From JABSSA01 sp039960995 (lineage in GTDB: Bacteria > Pseudomonadota > Alphaproteobacteria > Rhodobacterales > Rhodobacteraceae), in the NCBI GenBank assembly GCA_039960995.1, contig JBDVKF010000076.1:267908-331907 (forward strand): a stretch of DNA of 64,000 nucleotides. The letters are read 5' to 3'. The first letter of the stretch is position 1, and each line of letters begins with the position of its first letter. Shown piece after piece: positions 42,970-50,067 of the stretch. A model generated the notes under the pieces. That model saw only the letters and a list, made by a program, of their open reading frames with translations. It was not told the DNA's origin and searched no databases. The position numbers and the translations under genes are program-made.

Positions 42970-43376
42970 GGTGTCACCGGGTTAAAATCAAATGGACCAT
43001 TTTGATATAATAGGGTGATGCACGGTGTGTCCGACACACATGAAGAAACATGGGCCAGTCCTGCGGGGATATGATAATATGCGCCGGGACCAATCCTTTC
43101 GGCGTCTGCTCCCGATGGATGTGGGTGATGCGTCATGAGCCCAGATACCATCAACCCCATCATATCCGCCGTTTTGATATGGGGCGGGCTGATCGTGCCT
43201 GAGGGCAAACGAACCATCGCGATGTAACTTCCAGCGAAACGGTCCCCATGCAGCGGTGCAAATGCAACGCCTTCCGGGGTTGTCTCCCAATCAAGATCAG
43301 TGTCTGGCGTCAACGTGATCGAGTTCGCCTGGGCCGACGTGGCGAACACCAGTGTCGCCAATATGGATAATCGCAT
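42966..43376 (-). CDS. Exported cupin-domain protein
   Basis: Secreted single-domain cupin of 136 residues; ATG 43376 gives a signal peptide (MRLSILATLVFATSAQA). The cupin core includes APLHGDRFAGSYIAMVRLPSG, histidines in PPHIKTAD and HPHPSG, and YYHIPAGLAHVSSC. Metal binding is likely and the substrate unknown. First gene of the cupin-arsR-SRPBCC operon. Confidence 0.75.
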   Translation of the reverse strand: MRLSILATLVFATSAQANSITLTPDTDLDWETTPEGVAFAPLHGDRFAGSYIAMVRLPSGTISPPHIKTADMMGLMVSGLMTHHPHPSGADAERIGPGAYYHIPAGLAHVSSCVSDTPCITLLYQNGPFDFNPVTP

Positions 43377-43403
43377 TGCATATCTCTCTATGTGAAGCCT
43401 ATT

Positions 43404-43436
43404 GGTATCATTTAATATGATACTTTTGGGTATCAC
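43404..43436. promoter_or_regulatory. GGTATCA repeats, probable ArsR operator
   Basis: Perfect 7-bp inverted repeat gtatcat/atgatac with a 5-base centre (43405-43423), plus a third GGTATCA half-site in direct orientation (43429-43435). It lies about 30-60 bp upstream of the cupin start, the right place for autorepression by the operon's ArsR protein. Confidence 0.6.
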
Positions 43437-43454
43437 GTCAAGTGCTTGCTAAAT

Positions 43455-43469
43455 GTTCATGATATGTTC
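43455..43469 (+). promoter_or_regulatory. LexA (SOS) box upstream of mmcB
   Basis: Exact match to the alphaproteobacterial LexA site GTTC-N7-GTTC: GTTC at 43455-43458 and at 43466-43469. It ends 11 bp before the mmcB start. Confidence 0.85.
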
Positions 43470-43480
43470 ATGGTGATGCA

Positions 43481-43921
43481 ATGTTGACTGATATGCAGCC
43501 CGGACAGGTTTTGGCACGCGGTGTGTCGCGCCACCTTGCAAGCTTAGGCTTTGCTTGCATTGAAGAATTTGTACCTGTACGCGGGTTGCGTGTGGATGTT
43601 ATGGCGTTGGGGCCCAAAGGCGAAATTTGGGTGGTGGAATGCAAATCGGGTTTGCCGGATTTCCAAAGTGATGGGAAATGGCATAACTATTTGGAATGGT
43701 GTGATCGGTATTTTTGGGCTGTGGACGACTCTTTCCCAGTCGAGGTTTTGCCCGAACAAACCGGCCTGATTATTGCCGATGGATATGACGCCGAGGTGAT
43801 CCGAATGTCACCCGAAGACAAGTTGGCGGGCGCAAGACGTAAAAAGCTGACACACAAGTTCGCAACACATGCCGCACGTCGATTGCAAAGCTATCGAGAT
43901 CCCGGAGCAGGGCTGGGATAG
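43481..43921 (+). CDS. mmcB: MmcB-family DNA repair protein
   Basis: Putative nuclease of the restriction-endonuclease-like fold; in Caulobacter MmcB is DNA-damage inducible and needed for mitomycin C survival. It has 146 residues. The core motif spans VDVMALGPKGEIWVVECKSG: Asp, then Glu-x-Lys, the PD-(D/E)xK pattern. The exact SOS box just upstream supports the assignment. Alternative ATG at 43493. Confidence 0.92.
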   Translation: MLTDMQPGQVLARGVSRHLASLGFACIEEFVPVRGLRVDVMALGPKGEIWVVECKSGLPDFQSDGKWHNYLEWCDRYFWAVDDSFPVEVLPEQTGLIIADGYDAEVIRMSPEDKLAGARRKKLTHKFATHAARRLQSYRDPGAGLG

Positions 43922-43956
43922 CGCGGCAGGGCGAAGTTTAAGTGACCTACCAGTCC

Positions 43957-44145
43957 TTATTTCGCCATCTTTGCAGCGGTTTTTGCCGCTGCCAGAATTT
44001 CCTGTGCAATCTCTTCGGCTTCGTCAGGATCGAAATCCATCGGAATCTCAGTGCCCTGTGCCATGATGAAAAGCCGGACCATTCCTTGATCGGTTGGCCC
44101 GATTTGCAAGTCAACTTCGGTTTCGTTTGGTGTATTGATACCCAT
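43957..44145 (-). CDS. Small conserved acidic protein, DUF6324-like
   Basis: Protein of 62 residues beginning MGINTPNETEVDLQIGPTDQ and containing GMVRLFIMAQGTEIPMDFDPDEAEEIAQEI, followed by an Ala/Lys tail. I recall this pattern as a short protein restricted to Rhodobacteraceae-type genomes (DUF6324); no function is known. It converges with mmcB. Good coding character and a clear ATG support it despite its size. Confidence 0.75.
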   Translation of the reverse strand: MGINTPNETEVDLQIGPTDQGMVRLFIMAQGTEIPMDFDPDEAEEIAQEILAAAKTAAKMAK

Positions 44146-44327
44146 AGCAATCCCCGGTCTTCAACGTCGGCTGCGTAACCCGAGCGCTTTCAGAAGGCAA
44201 GTAATTGCGAAGATGTCTGGCGATTGTTGCCAAGCGCGAACCGTTGCGAATTTTGTCTTTTTCCTTGGGCAGATGTCGCGATTCTCTCTTGCGCAGGATG
44301 ACCGCTCGTCTTAGTAAGCCTCCCAGT

Positions 44328-44404
44328 GCCGCCTTAGCTCAGTTGGTTAGAGCGCTTGATTGTGGATCAAGAGGTCCCTGGTTCGAGACCAGGAGGTGGT
44401 ACCA
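44328..44404 (+). tRNA. tRNA-His (GTG anticodon)
   Basis: Complete cloverleaf of 77 bases with encoded CCA. Acceptor stem GCCGCCT pairs with AGGTGGT (two G-U pairs); anticodon stem CTTGA/TCAAG encloses anticodon GTG at 44362-44364; T stem CCTGG/CCAGG encloses TTCGAGA. Discriminator base is A73 and the base before G1 is T, so there is no encoded G-1. That matches the unusual tRNA-His type known from many alphaproteobacteria. Confidence 0.97.
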
Positions 44405-44439
44405 TTTGCCCTTATTTTCGCGGCAGGCATGACAGCGTG

Positions 44440-44730
44440 TCACTTCAGGTCGACAGTTTGCCGCAATGTTCCGTCCAGTTCATAGATCAGGATCGCATCA
44501 TCTGTTGTAATCGCGACCCAATCGGGCCCGCGTGTAAAGGCTGTTGGCTGTGTGCCATCGGGCAGAATGATGGCTTGGGGCAGAGCGGGCAAAGGATCGG
44601 ACTGTAAGCGGATGACAAGCAGAGTAATCACCGTTAGAACCCCGGCGATCATCGTGATTGTCAGAAACGTCACGAGGCGGCGCAAAAAGCGCAGATTTTG
44701 AGGTTCGGGGCCAGATTCGATGTCGTCCAA
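44440..44730 (-). CDS. Small single-helix membrane protein, DUF6476-like
   Basis: Predicted bitopic membrane protein: a short cytoplasmic part (DDIESGPEPQNLRFLRRL), one helix (about VTFLTITMIAGVLTVITLLVI), and a periplasmic segment with a beta-propeller-like repeat end (WVAITTDDAILIYELDGTL). I place the start at TTG 44730 because AGGTGA lies 5 bases upstream; GTG 44739 is the alternative. It is divergent from and slightly overlaps the rluD-type gene. Resembles DUF6476 of Rhodobacteraceae; function unknown. Confidence 0.65.
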   Translation of the reverse strand: MDDIESGPEPQNLRFLRRLVTFLTITMIAGVLTVITLLVIRLQSDPLPALPQAIILPDGTQPTAFTRGPDWVAITTDDAILIYELDGTLRQTVDLK

Positions 44731-45748
44731 ACAGATCACCTTTGAAATAGCGGCAGATCCGCCGTCGCGCCTTGATAAGGCGATTGCGCGTGATGTGCCA
44801 GTGTCAGCGACTTTGTCACGCACGCGTTTGGCCCGGTTGTTGGCCGCCGGGGCTGTTCAGGTGAACGGTGTGGTGGCCGTGGATGCCAAAGCGCGTGTAA
44901 AAGAAGGGGCTGCGATCGAGGTCACCGTCGAAGAAGCCGACGAAAGCCATATCGGCCCAGAAGCGATTCCTTTGGACATCCGGTATGAAGACGATGACCT
45001 GATCGTCGTAAACAAAGCGCCGGGAATGGTTGTTCATCCTGCGCCGGGCAGCCCGTCGGGCACATTGGTCAACGCGTTGCTGGCGCATTGTGGGGATCGC
45101 TTGTCCGGTGTTGGGGGCGTTAAACGACCGGGCATCGTGCACCGGATCGACAAGGACACAAGCGGTTTGCTGGTGGTTGCTAAATCCGACGCCGCACATG
45201 CGGGGCTGGCTGCGCAATTCGAAGCCCACAGCGTGGAACGTATGTACGAAGCACTTGTATACGGTGTGCCTGACGGCGCTGATCCGCGTTTGCGCGGAGT
45301 AAAGGGTGCTAGTTTCGAATCCGGCAACATTTTGAAAGTCACGACTCAGCTGGCACGCCATAAAACGGATCGGCAACGGCAGGCGGTTCTGTTTTCTGGT
45401 GGTCGACATGCCACCACCCGGGCGCGCGTCGTCGAAAGCTATGGCGCGCCCACTGTTCTGACCCGCGTGCAATGCTGGCTGGAAACTGGCCGCACACACC
45501 AAATTCGCGTTCATATGGCACATGTGGGCCATGGTTTGATCGGGGATCCGGTTTACGGTGGTCGCCGTCGGCTGGCGCGAAAGGCGCTGTCTGAAACGGC
45601 CATGGCAGCTGTTCAAGGCTTTTCACGACAAGCGTTGCACGCGGCCAAATTGGGCTTTGTGCATCCTGTGACGCAAGAACGTCTAGAATTCACAGTAGAT
45701 TTTCCAAGTGATTTCAGTGAACTGATGACTGCCTTGAAAATGGCTTGA
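44720..45748 (+). CDS. rluD: RluA-family pseudouridine synthase (RluD-like)
   Basis: Converts uridines to pseudouridine in 23S rRNA, probably helix 69 if it is RluD. It has 342 residues: an S4 RNA-binding domain at about 10-75 (SRLDKAIARDV...RTRLARLLAAGAVQVNG), the catalytic Asp in HRIDKDTSGLLVVAK, and the RTHQIRVHMAHVGHGLIGDPVYGG motif. RluD and RluC share these motifs; the rpoH neighbour downstream favours RluD, as in related genomes. Confidence 0.88.
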   Translation: MSSKQITFEIAADPPSRLDKAIARDVPVSATLSRTRLARLLAAGAVQVNGVVAVDAKARVKEGAAIEVTVEEADESHIGPEAIPLDIRYEDDDLIVVNKAPGMVVHPAPGSPSGTLVNALLAHCGDRLSGVGGVKRPGIVHRIDKDTSGLLVVAKSDAAHAGLAAQFEAHSVERMYEALVYGVPDGADPRLRGVKGASFESGNILKVTTQLARHKTDRQRQAVLFSGGRHATTRARVVESYGAPTVLTRVQCWLETGRTHQIRVHMAHVGHGLIGDPVYGGRRRLARKALSETAMAAVQGFSRQALHAAKLGFVHPVTQERLEFTVDFPSDFSELMTALKMA

Positions 45749-45924
45749 ACGCAGCCTCAGTCTGGCCTTGAACACCCAATATACGCCAAAACACGCAATT
45801 CTATCTTTCCTGCGTTGCTTTGAAATAGCATAATCGATCTTAAGTTGTTGGATCAGGTCTTGAACCTTTAACGGGTCGTTACCATATCCAATGTTAATAC
45901 CTTAAACATAAGGAGGGGACAGAT

Positions 45925-46821
45925 ATGGCTAATTACAAAAATTTACCTGCACCCACACCGGAAGGCGGACTAAACCGCTATATGCAAGAAATTCGCAAAT
46001 TCCCGCTTCTTGAGCCGGAACAGGAATACATGCTGGCTAAAGCTTGGGTGGAACAGGAAGACACAGTTGCGGCACACCAGATGGTGACATCGCACCTACG
46101 TCTGGCCGCCAAAATCGCGATGGGCTATCGCGGGTATGGATTGCCACAAGCCGAAGTCATTTCCGAAGCGAATGTTGGTTTGATGCAAGCTGTTAAACGG
46201 TTTGACCCAGAAAAAGGGTTCCGTTTGGCAACCTACGCGATGTGGTGGATTCGGGCGTCGATTCAGGAATATATCCTGCGCTCGTGGAGCCTTGTGAAAC
46301 TGGGAACAACCAGCGCGCAAAAGAAGCTGTTCTTTAATCTACGCAAAGCCAAAGCCAAGATCGGTGCGTTGGAAGAGGGCGACTTGCGCCCCGAGAACGT
46401 CAAACAAATCGCCACCGATTTGGGTGTTACCGAAGCCGAAGTGGTGTCGATGAACCGCCGTATGTCCGGGGGCGATGCCTCGTTGAATGCAACGGTCGGT
46501 TCCGAAGGCGAAGGGACCATGCAATGGCAGGATTGGCTCGAAGATGAAGACGCAGATCAGGCCGCCGACTACGAGGCGCGAGACGAACTTGAAGTGCGCC
46601 GCGAAATGCTGGCCGAGGCTCTTGATGTCTTGAACGAACGCGAAAAAGACATCTTGACCCAGCGCCGCTTGTCGGACAAAACCGTGACGTTGGAAGACCT
46701 TAGCGAAACCTACAATGTCAGCCGCGAGCGAATTCGCCAGATCGAAGTCAGGGCATTCGAAAAGCTTCAGAAGAAGATGCGCGATATCGCTAAATCCAAA
46801 GGCCTGATGGCCCCGGCGTAA
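45925..46821 (+). CDS. rpoH: RNA polymerase sigma factor RpoH (sigma-32)
   Basis: Heat-shock sigma factor of 298 residues. Region 2 contains SEANVGLMQAVKRFDPEKGFRLATYAMWWIRASIQEYILRSWS (split core/-10 recognition), the RpoH box reads QKKLFFNLRKAKAK, and region 4 ends with the helix-turn-helix VSRERIRQIEVRAFEKL. An AAGGAGGGG site precedes ATG 45925. A terminator follows. Rhodobacteraceae often have two rpoH genes; this one sits in the usual rluD-rpoH order. Confidence 0.97.
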   Translation: MANYKNLPAPTPEGGLNRYMQEIRKFPLLEPEQEYMLAKAWVEQEDTVAAHQMVTSHLRLAAKIAMGYRGYGLPQAEVISEANVGLMQAVKRFDPEKGFRLATYAMWWIRASIQEYILRSWSLVKLGTTSAQKKLFFNLRKAKAKIGALEEGDLRPENVKQIATDLGVTEAEVVSMNRRMSGGDASLNATVGSEGEGTMQWQDWLEDEDADQAADYEARDELEVRREMLAEALDVLNEREKDILTQRRLSDKTVTLEDLSETYNVSRERIRQIEVRAFEKLQKKMRDIAKSKGLMAPA

Positions 46822-46853
46822 ACGTCTCGATTTCAACTTTCAAAACGACTGCG

Positions 46854-46885
46854 ATGGCCCGGCAATTTGTCGGGCCATTTCCGTT
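46854..46885 (+). terminator. Rho-independent terminator of rpoH
   Basis: 8-bp stem ATGGCCCG/CGGGCCAT (46854-46861 with 46871-46878) and a T-rich tail (TTCCGTTT). About 30 bp after the rpoH stop. Confidence 0.85.
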
Positions 46886-47305
46886 TCTGCGGTTCAGAAC
46901 GTGTCAAATCTGGTTCGGGAATTCCCGGATTTTGAGAATTTTCAAGCTTGGGATACGCTGTTGTTGTCTCAACGACTTTTCAAAGCAACAGGAATCGCGG
47001 TTACGATTTTTAAAAACTGGGCGGTTATCATTGTTTTGGCAGATACCAGGCTTGGTGACCTGGACTCCATGATCGTTCCTTTTTCGGCTCTTAGAATGTA
47101 ATGAAATCAACGAATCTAAATTTGAAAGGATCAGCCAATTTTTCTTTGCAACGGCCTAAAAATTCCTTTCAACGGCAAAGAGAAAGCCGACATTCACCAC
47201 GCCTTGCTCCGATGACTGCAGTGCGGGACATAACGGCCGCTCGCTTGTCCATTGCAAACGTCCGCTCTTGTCCATTGCAAACGTCCGCTATTGCAAAAAG
47301 CAAAC
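46886..47305. other. Gene-poor stretch with tandem duplication
   Basis: 420 bp without a gene I can support. The left half is AT-rich. The right half contains fragments reading like worn repeats (CATTGCAAACGTCCGCT and relatives) and ends in the 23-bp tandem duplication listed next. Probably a zone of past insertion or deletion. Confidence 0.5.
47244..47289. repeat. Perfect 23-bp tandem duplication
   Basis: Two identical abutting copies of a 23-bp unit that contains TTGTCCATTGCAAACGTC (47244-47266 and 47267-47289), followed by a partial third copy ATTGCAAA. Sits just beyond the end of the exported-protein gene. Confidence 0.95.
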
Positions 47306-48070
47306 TTACATGAAGTGGCAATACACTTTCAATGCATTGCCACTGACTTCGCTAGGCAACCTGTCCAAAGCCTCATCCCCATCAGCTTCGGAACGGCTAT
47401 CTTTCGACAGCAACCAAACCGCACGTTCCGTATCACAATCTAGCTGAATACGGCCATTAAATGACGTATTATAACCATTGCCGACAATGTCAATTTGACG
47501 ATCTGTGTTTGAATTCTTCGTTGTATCAAGCGTTCCGATCCACCAATCTGCATAGACTCCTTCCAAGCGCAGGCGAAAAAGCTCGACCGGTTCATCTGGA
47601 GGTAGTTCTCCGACAAATGCCGTGCGCTCAGGGATACCATATTGCCCCACACAAGATAAATTCCACCGCCGCCTTTTCAACGCGACATCCATACCCTTCA
47701 GTTCATTGGCAGCACTGACCCATTGCGAAAGCGACAACGCATCCAATATCATGTGGTCGATTTGTGCCTGCGAAGCATCGTCACTGGGCGTAATGTAATT
47801 GGGTTCAAGTCTGAGAATGTCCTCGGTGCGACCAAGCATACGCCCCGCAATGGTGCAATAGTGCAGATCTCTCATCTCTCGTAGGTACCAATACTCCGCG
47901 TCAGTGATGCTCGTTCCTGTGCCAGCCACGTCGCGGTCACCAATGCGCGTAGCTTCTTCCAGCAAAAAATCGGACTGCGCTTGAACATTTAGAATGGCCT
48001 CATCCCAAGTGTTTGCATACGCTTGGATAGGTATCGTGAAGACGAGCAAAGCCAATACTGCTTTTATCAT
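47306..48070 (-). CDS. Exported protein of unknown function
   Basis: Secreted or periplasmic protein of 254 residues from ATG 48070 with a signal peptide (MIKAVLALLVFTIPIQAYA, cleavage before NTWDE). The N-terminal half is helical (ILNVQAQSDFLLEEATRI, EYWYLREMRDLHYC); the C-terminal half looks beta-rich (LRLEGVYADWWIGTLD...RIQLDCDTERAVWLLS). Cysteines are few and paired in number. No family recognised. Lower GC and flanking gene-poor DNA suggest a recently acquired gene. Confidence 0.65.
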   Translation of the reverse strand: MIKAVLALLVFTIPIQAYANTWDEAILNVQAQSDFLLEEATRIGDRDVAGTGTSITDAEYWYLREMRDLHYCTIAGRMLGRTEDILRLEPNYITPSDDASQAQIDHMILDALSLSQWVSAANELKGMDVALKRRRWNLSCVGQYGIPERTAFVGELPPDEPVELFRLRLEGVYADWWIGTLDTTKNSNTDRQIDIVGNGYNTSFNGRIQLDCDTERAVWLLSKDSRSEADGDEALDRLPSEVSGNALKVYCHFM

Positions 48071-48429
48071 TGTATGTCCCCTAACTTGCACAAAGAAGAT
48101 ATTTTGTGCTTTTTAAGCTGATAAAGGATCTCATCAACTTTTGGCAAGATAAGTAGGAGCAAGTTCTTTAGAGCCGCCATTCAAACGCCGTGCAGCATCG
48201 GTAATAATGGGCTCGTTCGAGCCATTCGCTGCACGTTGTGCCGACGACCGCTAACGTTTTTTGGAAAGAGCCGAAGGAAAAACTATTTTGCCAAAAGGAA
48301 CTAATATGGGGTGCTCATCAATCGCCGACTGTCCAATATCGGTTTCAGGATAGCGCGCGACTTAGAATAGTCACTCTTGCTCTTGGCGATGCATGCACTA
48401 GCCTGCGCGCAAGCAAGGGAGTTCACATC
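48071..48429. other. Non-coding stretch before the Gfo/Idh gene
   Basis: 359 bp that serves as a divergent promoter region for the exported-protein gene and the dehydrogenase gene. An in-frame extension of the dehydrogenase reading frame reaches 48238 but encodes nothing family-like. No RNA or repeat recognised. Confidence 0.5.
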
Positions 48430-49422
48430 ATGACAAATCCGGTACGTTGGGGCGTTCTAGGGGCTTCGAATTTTGCGCTCGAGCATATGGCGCGGGCCAT
48501 TCATGCGGCTGAAGGCGCAGAGTTAGCCGCATTGGCAACGTCAAGCGCGCAAAAGGCCAAACCCTTTCAGGCCTTTGCTCCCGGCGTGCAGGTGTTTGAC
48601 ACGTATGATGCCCTGTTGGCGGATGCATCGATTGAAGCTGTCTATATTCCGTTGCCCAACCACTTGCATGTGGAATGGACGAAAAAAGCCTTGGCCGCTG
48701 GCAAACATGTGTTGTGTGAAAAACCCATTGCGATGCAGGCACAGGATATCGACGATTTGATCGAAGCGCGTGCCCAATCAGGATGCTTTGCGACCGAGGC
48801 CTATATGATCGTGCACCACCCCCAATGGCAGCGCGCTAAGGCATTGTATGATCAGGGTGCGATTGGCACGCTGATACATGTTGATGGGTTATTCGGATAC
48901 GATAACGCAAGCGACACAGAGAATGTGCGCAATCGGCCAGAAACGGGCGGTGGAGCCATTCCAGATATTGGCGTTTACACCTATGGCTCAACGCGGTGGT
49001 TGACCGGCGAAGAGCCGAACGACATCACCCATGCGGATATTGAATTTGAAAATGATGTGGACGTCACATCGCGGGTGTCGGCCCGGTTCCAGAGTTTTTC
49101 GGCGCATTGGGTCAATTCCATGCGCATTCATCCTGTTCAGGCAATGACATTTGTTGGATCCAAAGGTGTAATGCGTTTGACGACCCCGTTTAACGCCAAC
49201 GTATTTGCACAGGCTGAACTTGAAATTCAGACAAACGTTCCAACTGGCGACGTGATGCCGACAGTCACTGTCGAAAGATTTCCCGGTGTGAACCAATATG
49301 TTCTGCAGGTCCAAGCCTTCGGGCGGCACATCAGGGACGGGGCTCCTTATCCGTGGACGTTGAAAGACGCACGTGGAACGCAGGCGATGATTGACGCAGT
49401 GTTTGCCAAGGCGCAGGAGTAA
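48430..49422 (+). CDS. Gfo/Idh/MocA family oxidoreductase
   Basis: NAD(P)-dependent sugar or cyclitol dehydrogenase of 330 residues. ATG 48430 has GGGAG upstream and starts directly before the Rossmann motif GVLGASNFALEHMARAI. The family EKP motif (VLCEKPIA) and the C-terminal GGGAIPDIGVYTYGSTRWL segment are present. Likely a D-xylose 1-dehydrogenase/glucose-fructose-oxidoreductase-type member; substrate unknown. It converges with the TetR gene 3 bp away. Confidence 0.88.
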   Translation: MTNPVRWGVLGASNFALEHMARAIHAAEGAELAALATSSAQKAKPFQAFAPGVQVFDTYDALLADASIEAVYIPLPNHLHVEWTKKALAAGKHVLCEKPIAMQAQDIDDLIEARAQSGCFATEAYMIVHHPQWQRAKALYDQGAIGTLIHVDGLFGYDNASDTENVRNRPETGGGAIPDIGVYTYGSTRWLTGEEPNDITHADIEFENDVDVTSRVSARFQSFSAHWVNSMRIHPVQAMTFVGSKGVMRLTTPFNANVFAQAELEIQTNVPTGDVMPTVTVERFPGVNQYVLQVQAFGRHIRDGAPYPWTLKDARGTQAMIDAVFAKAQE

Positions 49423-49425
49423 GCG

Positions 49426-50016
49426 TCAGCTTTGCAGTTGAATCGTTATGGCCTCTACCATCTGCGTCAACTCACTGTCCAAGGCGTCAGGGTGCAGGGC
49501 TACAAATCGGTCCTCTAGCGACAATTTCACAATGCCATGGACGGCGGAAAAAATTGTGCGTGCACGTAAGGCGCAGGTTTGATCGTCCAACGCTGGGGAC
49601 AGCTGAGCAATCGGTGCCATCAGCCGTGAAAACAGGATCTCGTGTTCTTTAAGGTGCCAATCCGGAATGGTTTGGTCCGCTGGCATCCGATGATCAAACA
49701 ACGCAGCCCAAAGTTGGCGGTTGTCTACGGCGAAGGACAAGTAAGCCCGCGCAAGGTTTTGCATGGCGTCTGCGGGGGAAGGGGCCTCGGACAACGCTGT
49801 GGCCAATGCACTGTCCAAGCGCTTTAACGTCCGCGAATTCACCGCCAAGATTAAAAGGTCTAAATCTTCAAAGGCGTTATAAAGACTGCCCAAAGCACAC
49901 CCGGCGTCTTTGGTTACATCTCGCGCGCGCAACGCTGCAAGCCCACGCAAACGAATATGCGTTTGCGCCACATCAACCAGCGTGCGTCTCAAAGCGTCTC
50001 TTTTGGTTTCTGCCAT
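49426..50016 (-). CDS. TetR/AcrR-family regulator
   Basis: Repressor of 196 residues (ATG 50016). The DNA-binding domain is at residues 5-50 (TLVDVAQTHIRLRGLAALRARDVTKDAGCALGSLYNAF), followed by a TetR C-terminal ligand domain with LWAALFDHRM, typical of the TetR_C_13/WHG-type group. A 13-bp palindrome lies 18-30 bp upstream of its start, in the gap to the membrane-protein gene. Candidates for control are itself and the upstream pair. Confidence 0.88.
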   Translation of the reverse strand: MAETKRDALRRTLVDVAQTHIRLRGLAALRARDVTKDAGCALGSLYNAFEDLDLLILAVNSRTLKRLDSALATALSEAPSPADAMQNLARAYLSFAVDNRQLWAALFDHRMPADQTIPDWHLKEHEILFSRLMAPIAQLSPALDDQTCALRARTIFSAVHGIVKLSLEDRFVALHPDALDSELTQMVEAITIQLQS

Positions 50017-50033
50017 CTCGATCACCTAAAATT

Positions 50034-50046
50034 TGAACGCCGTTCA
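50034..50046. promoter_or_regulatory. Palindrome TGAACG-C-CGTTCA, probable TetR operator
   Basis: Perfect 6-bp arms around one base, in the 51-bp gap between the membrane-protein gene stop and the TetR gene start. Position suggests autoregulation of the TetR gene. Confidence 0.6.
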
Positions 50047-50067
50047 TAGCGGGTAAGCGCGACGAAT

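Noticed and set aside
44816..45616. 266-codon frame opposite the rluD-type gene
   Set aside because: Antisense shadow of a gene with intact catalytic motifs; composition rich in His, Arg and Cys without pattern.
45859..45889. CTTG-N19-CCATAT resembling a heat-shock promoter before rpoH
   Set aside because: The spacer is longer than the usual sigma-32 spacing and the -10 match is weak; not listed as a feature.
46901..47101. 66-codon frame with GTG start in the gene-poor stretch
   Set aside because: No ribosome site and it begins inside the T-rich tail zone after the rpoH terminator; no family resemblance.
47244..47289. Possible start of a CRISPR array
   Set aside because: The two 23-bp copies abut with no spacer and there are no cas genes.
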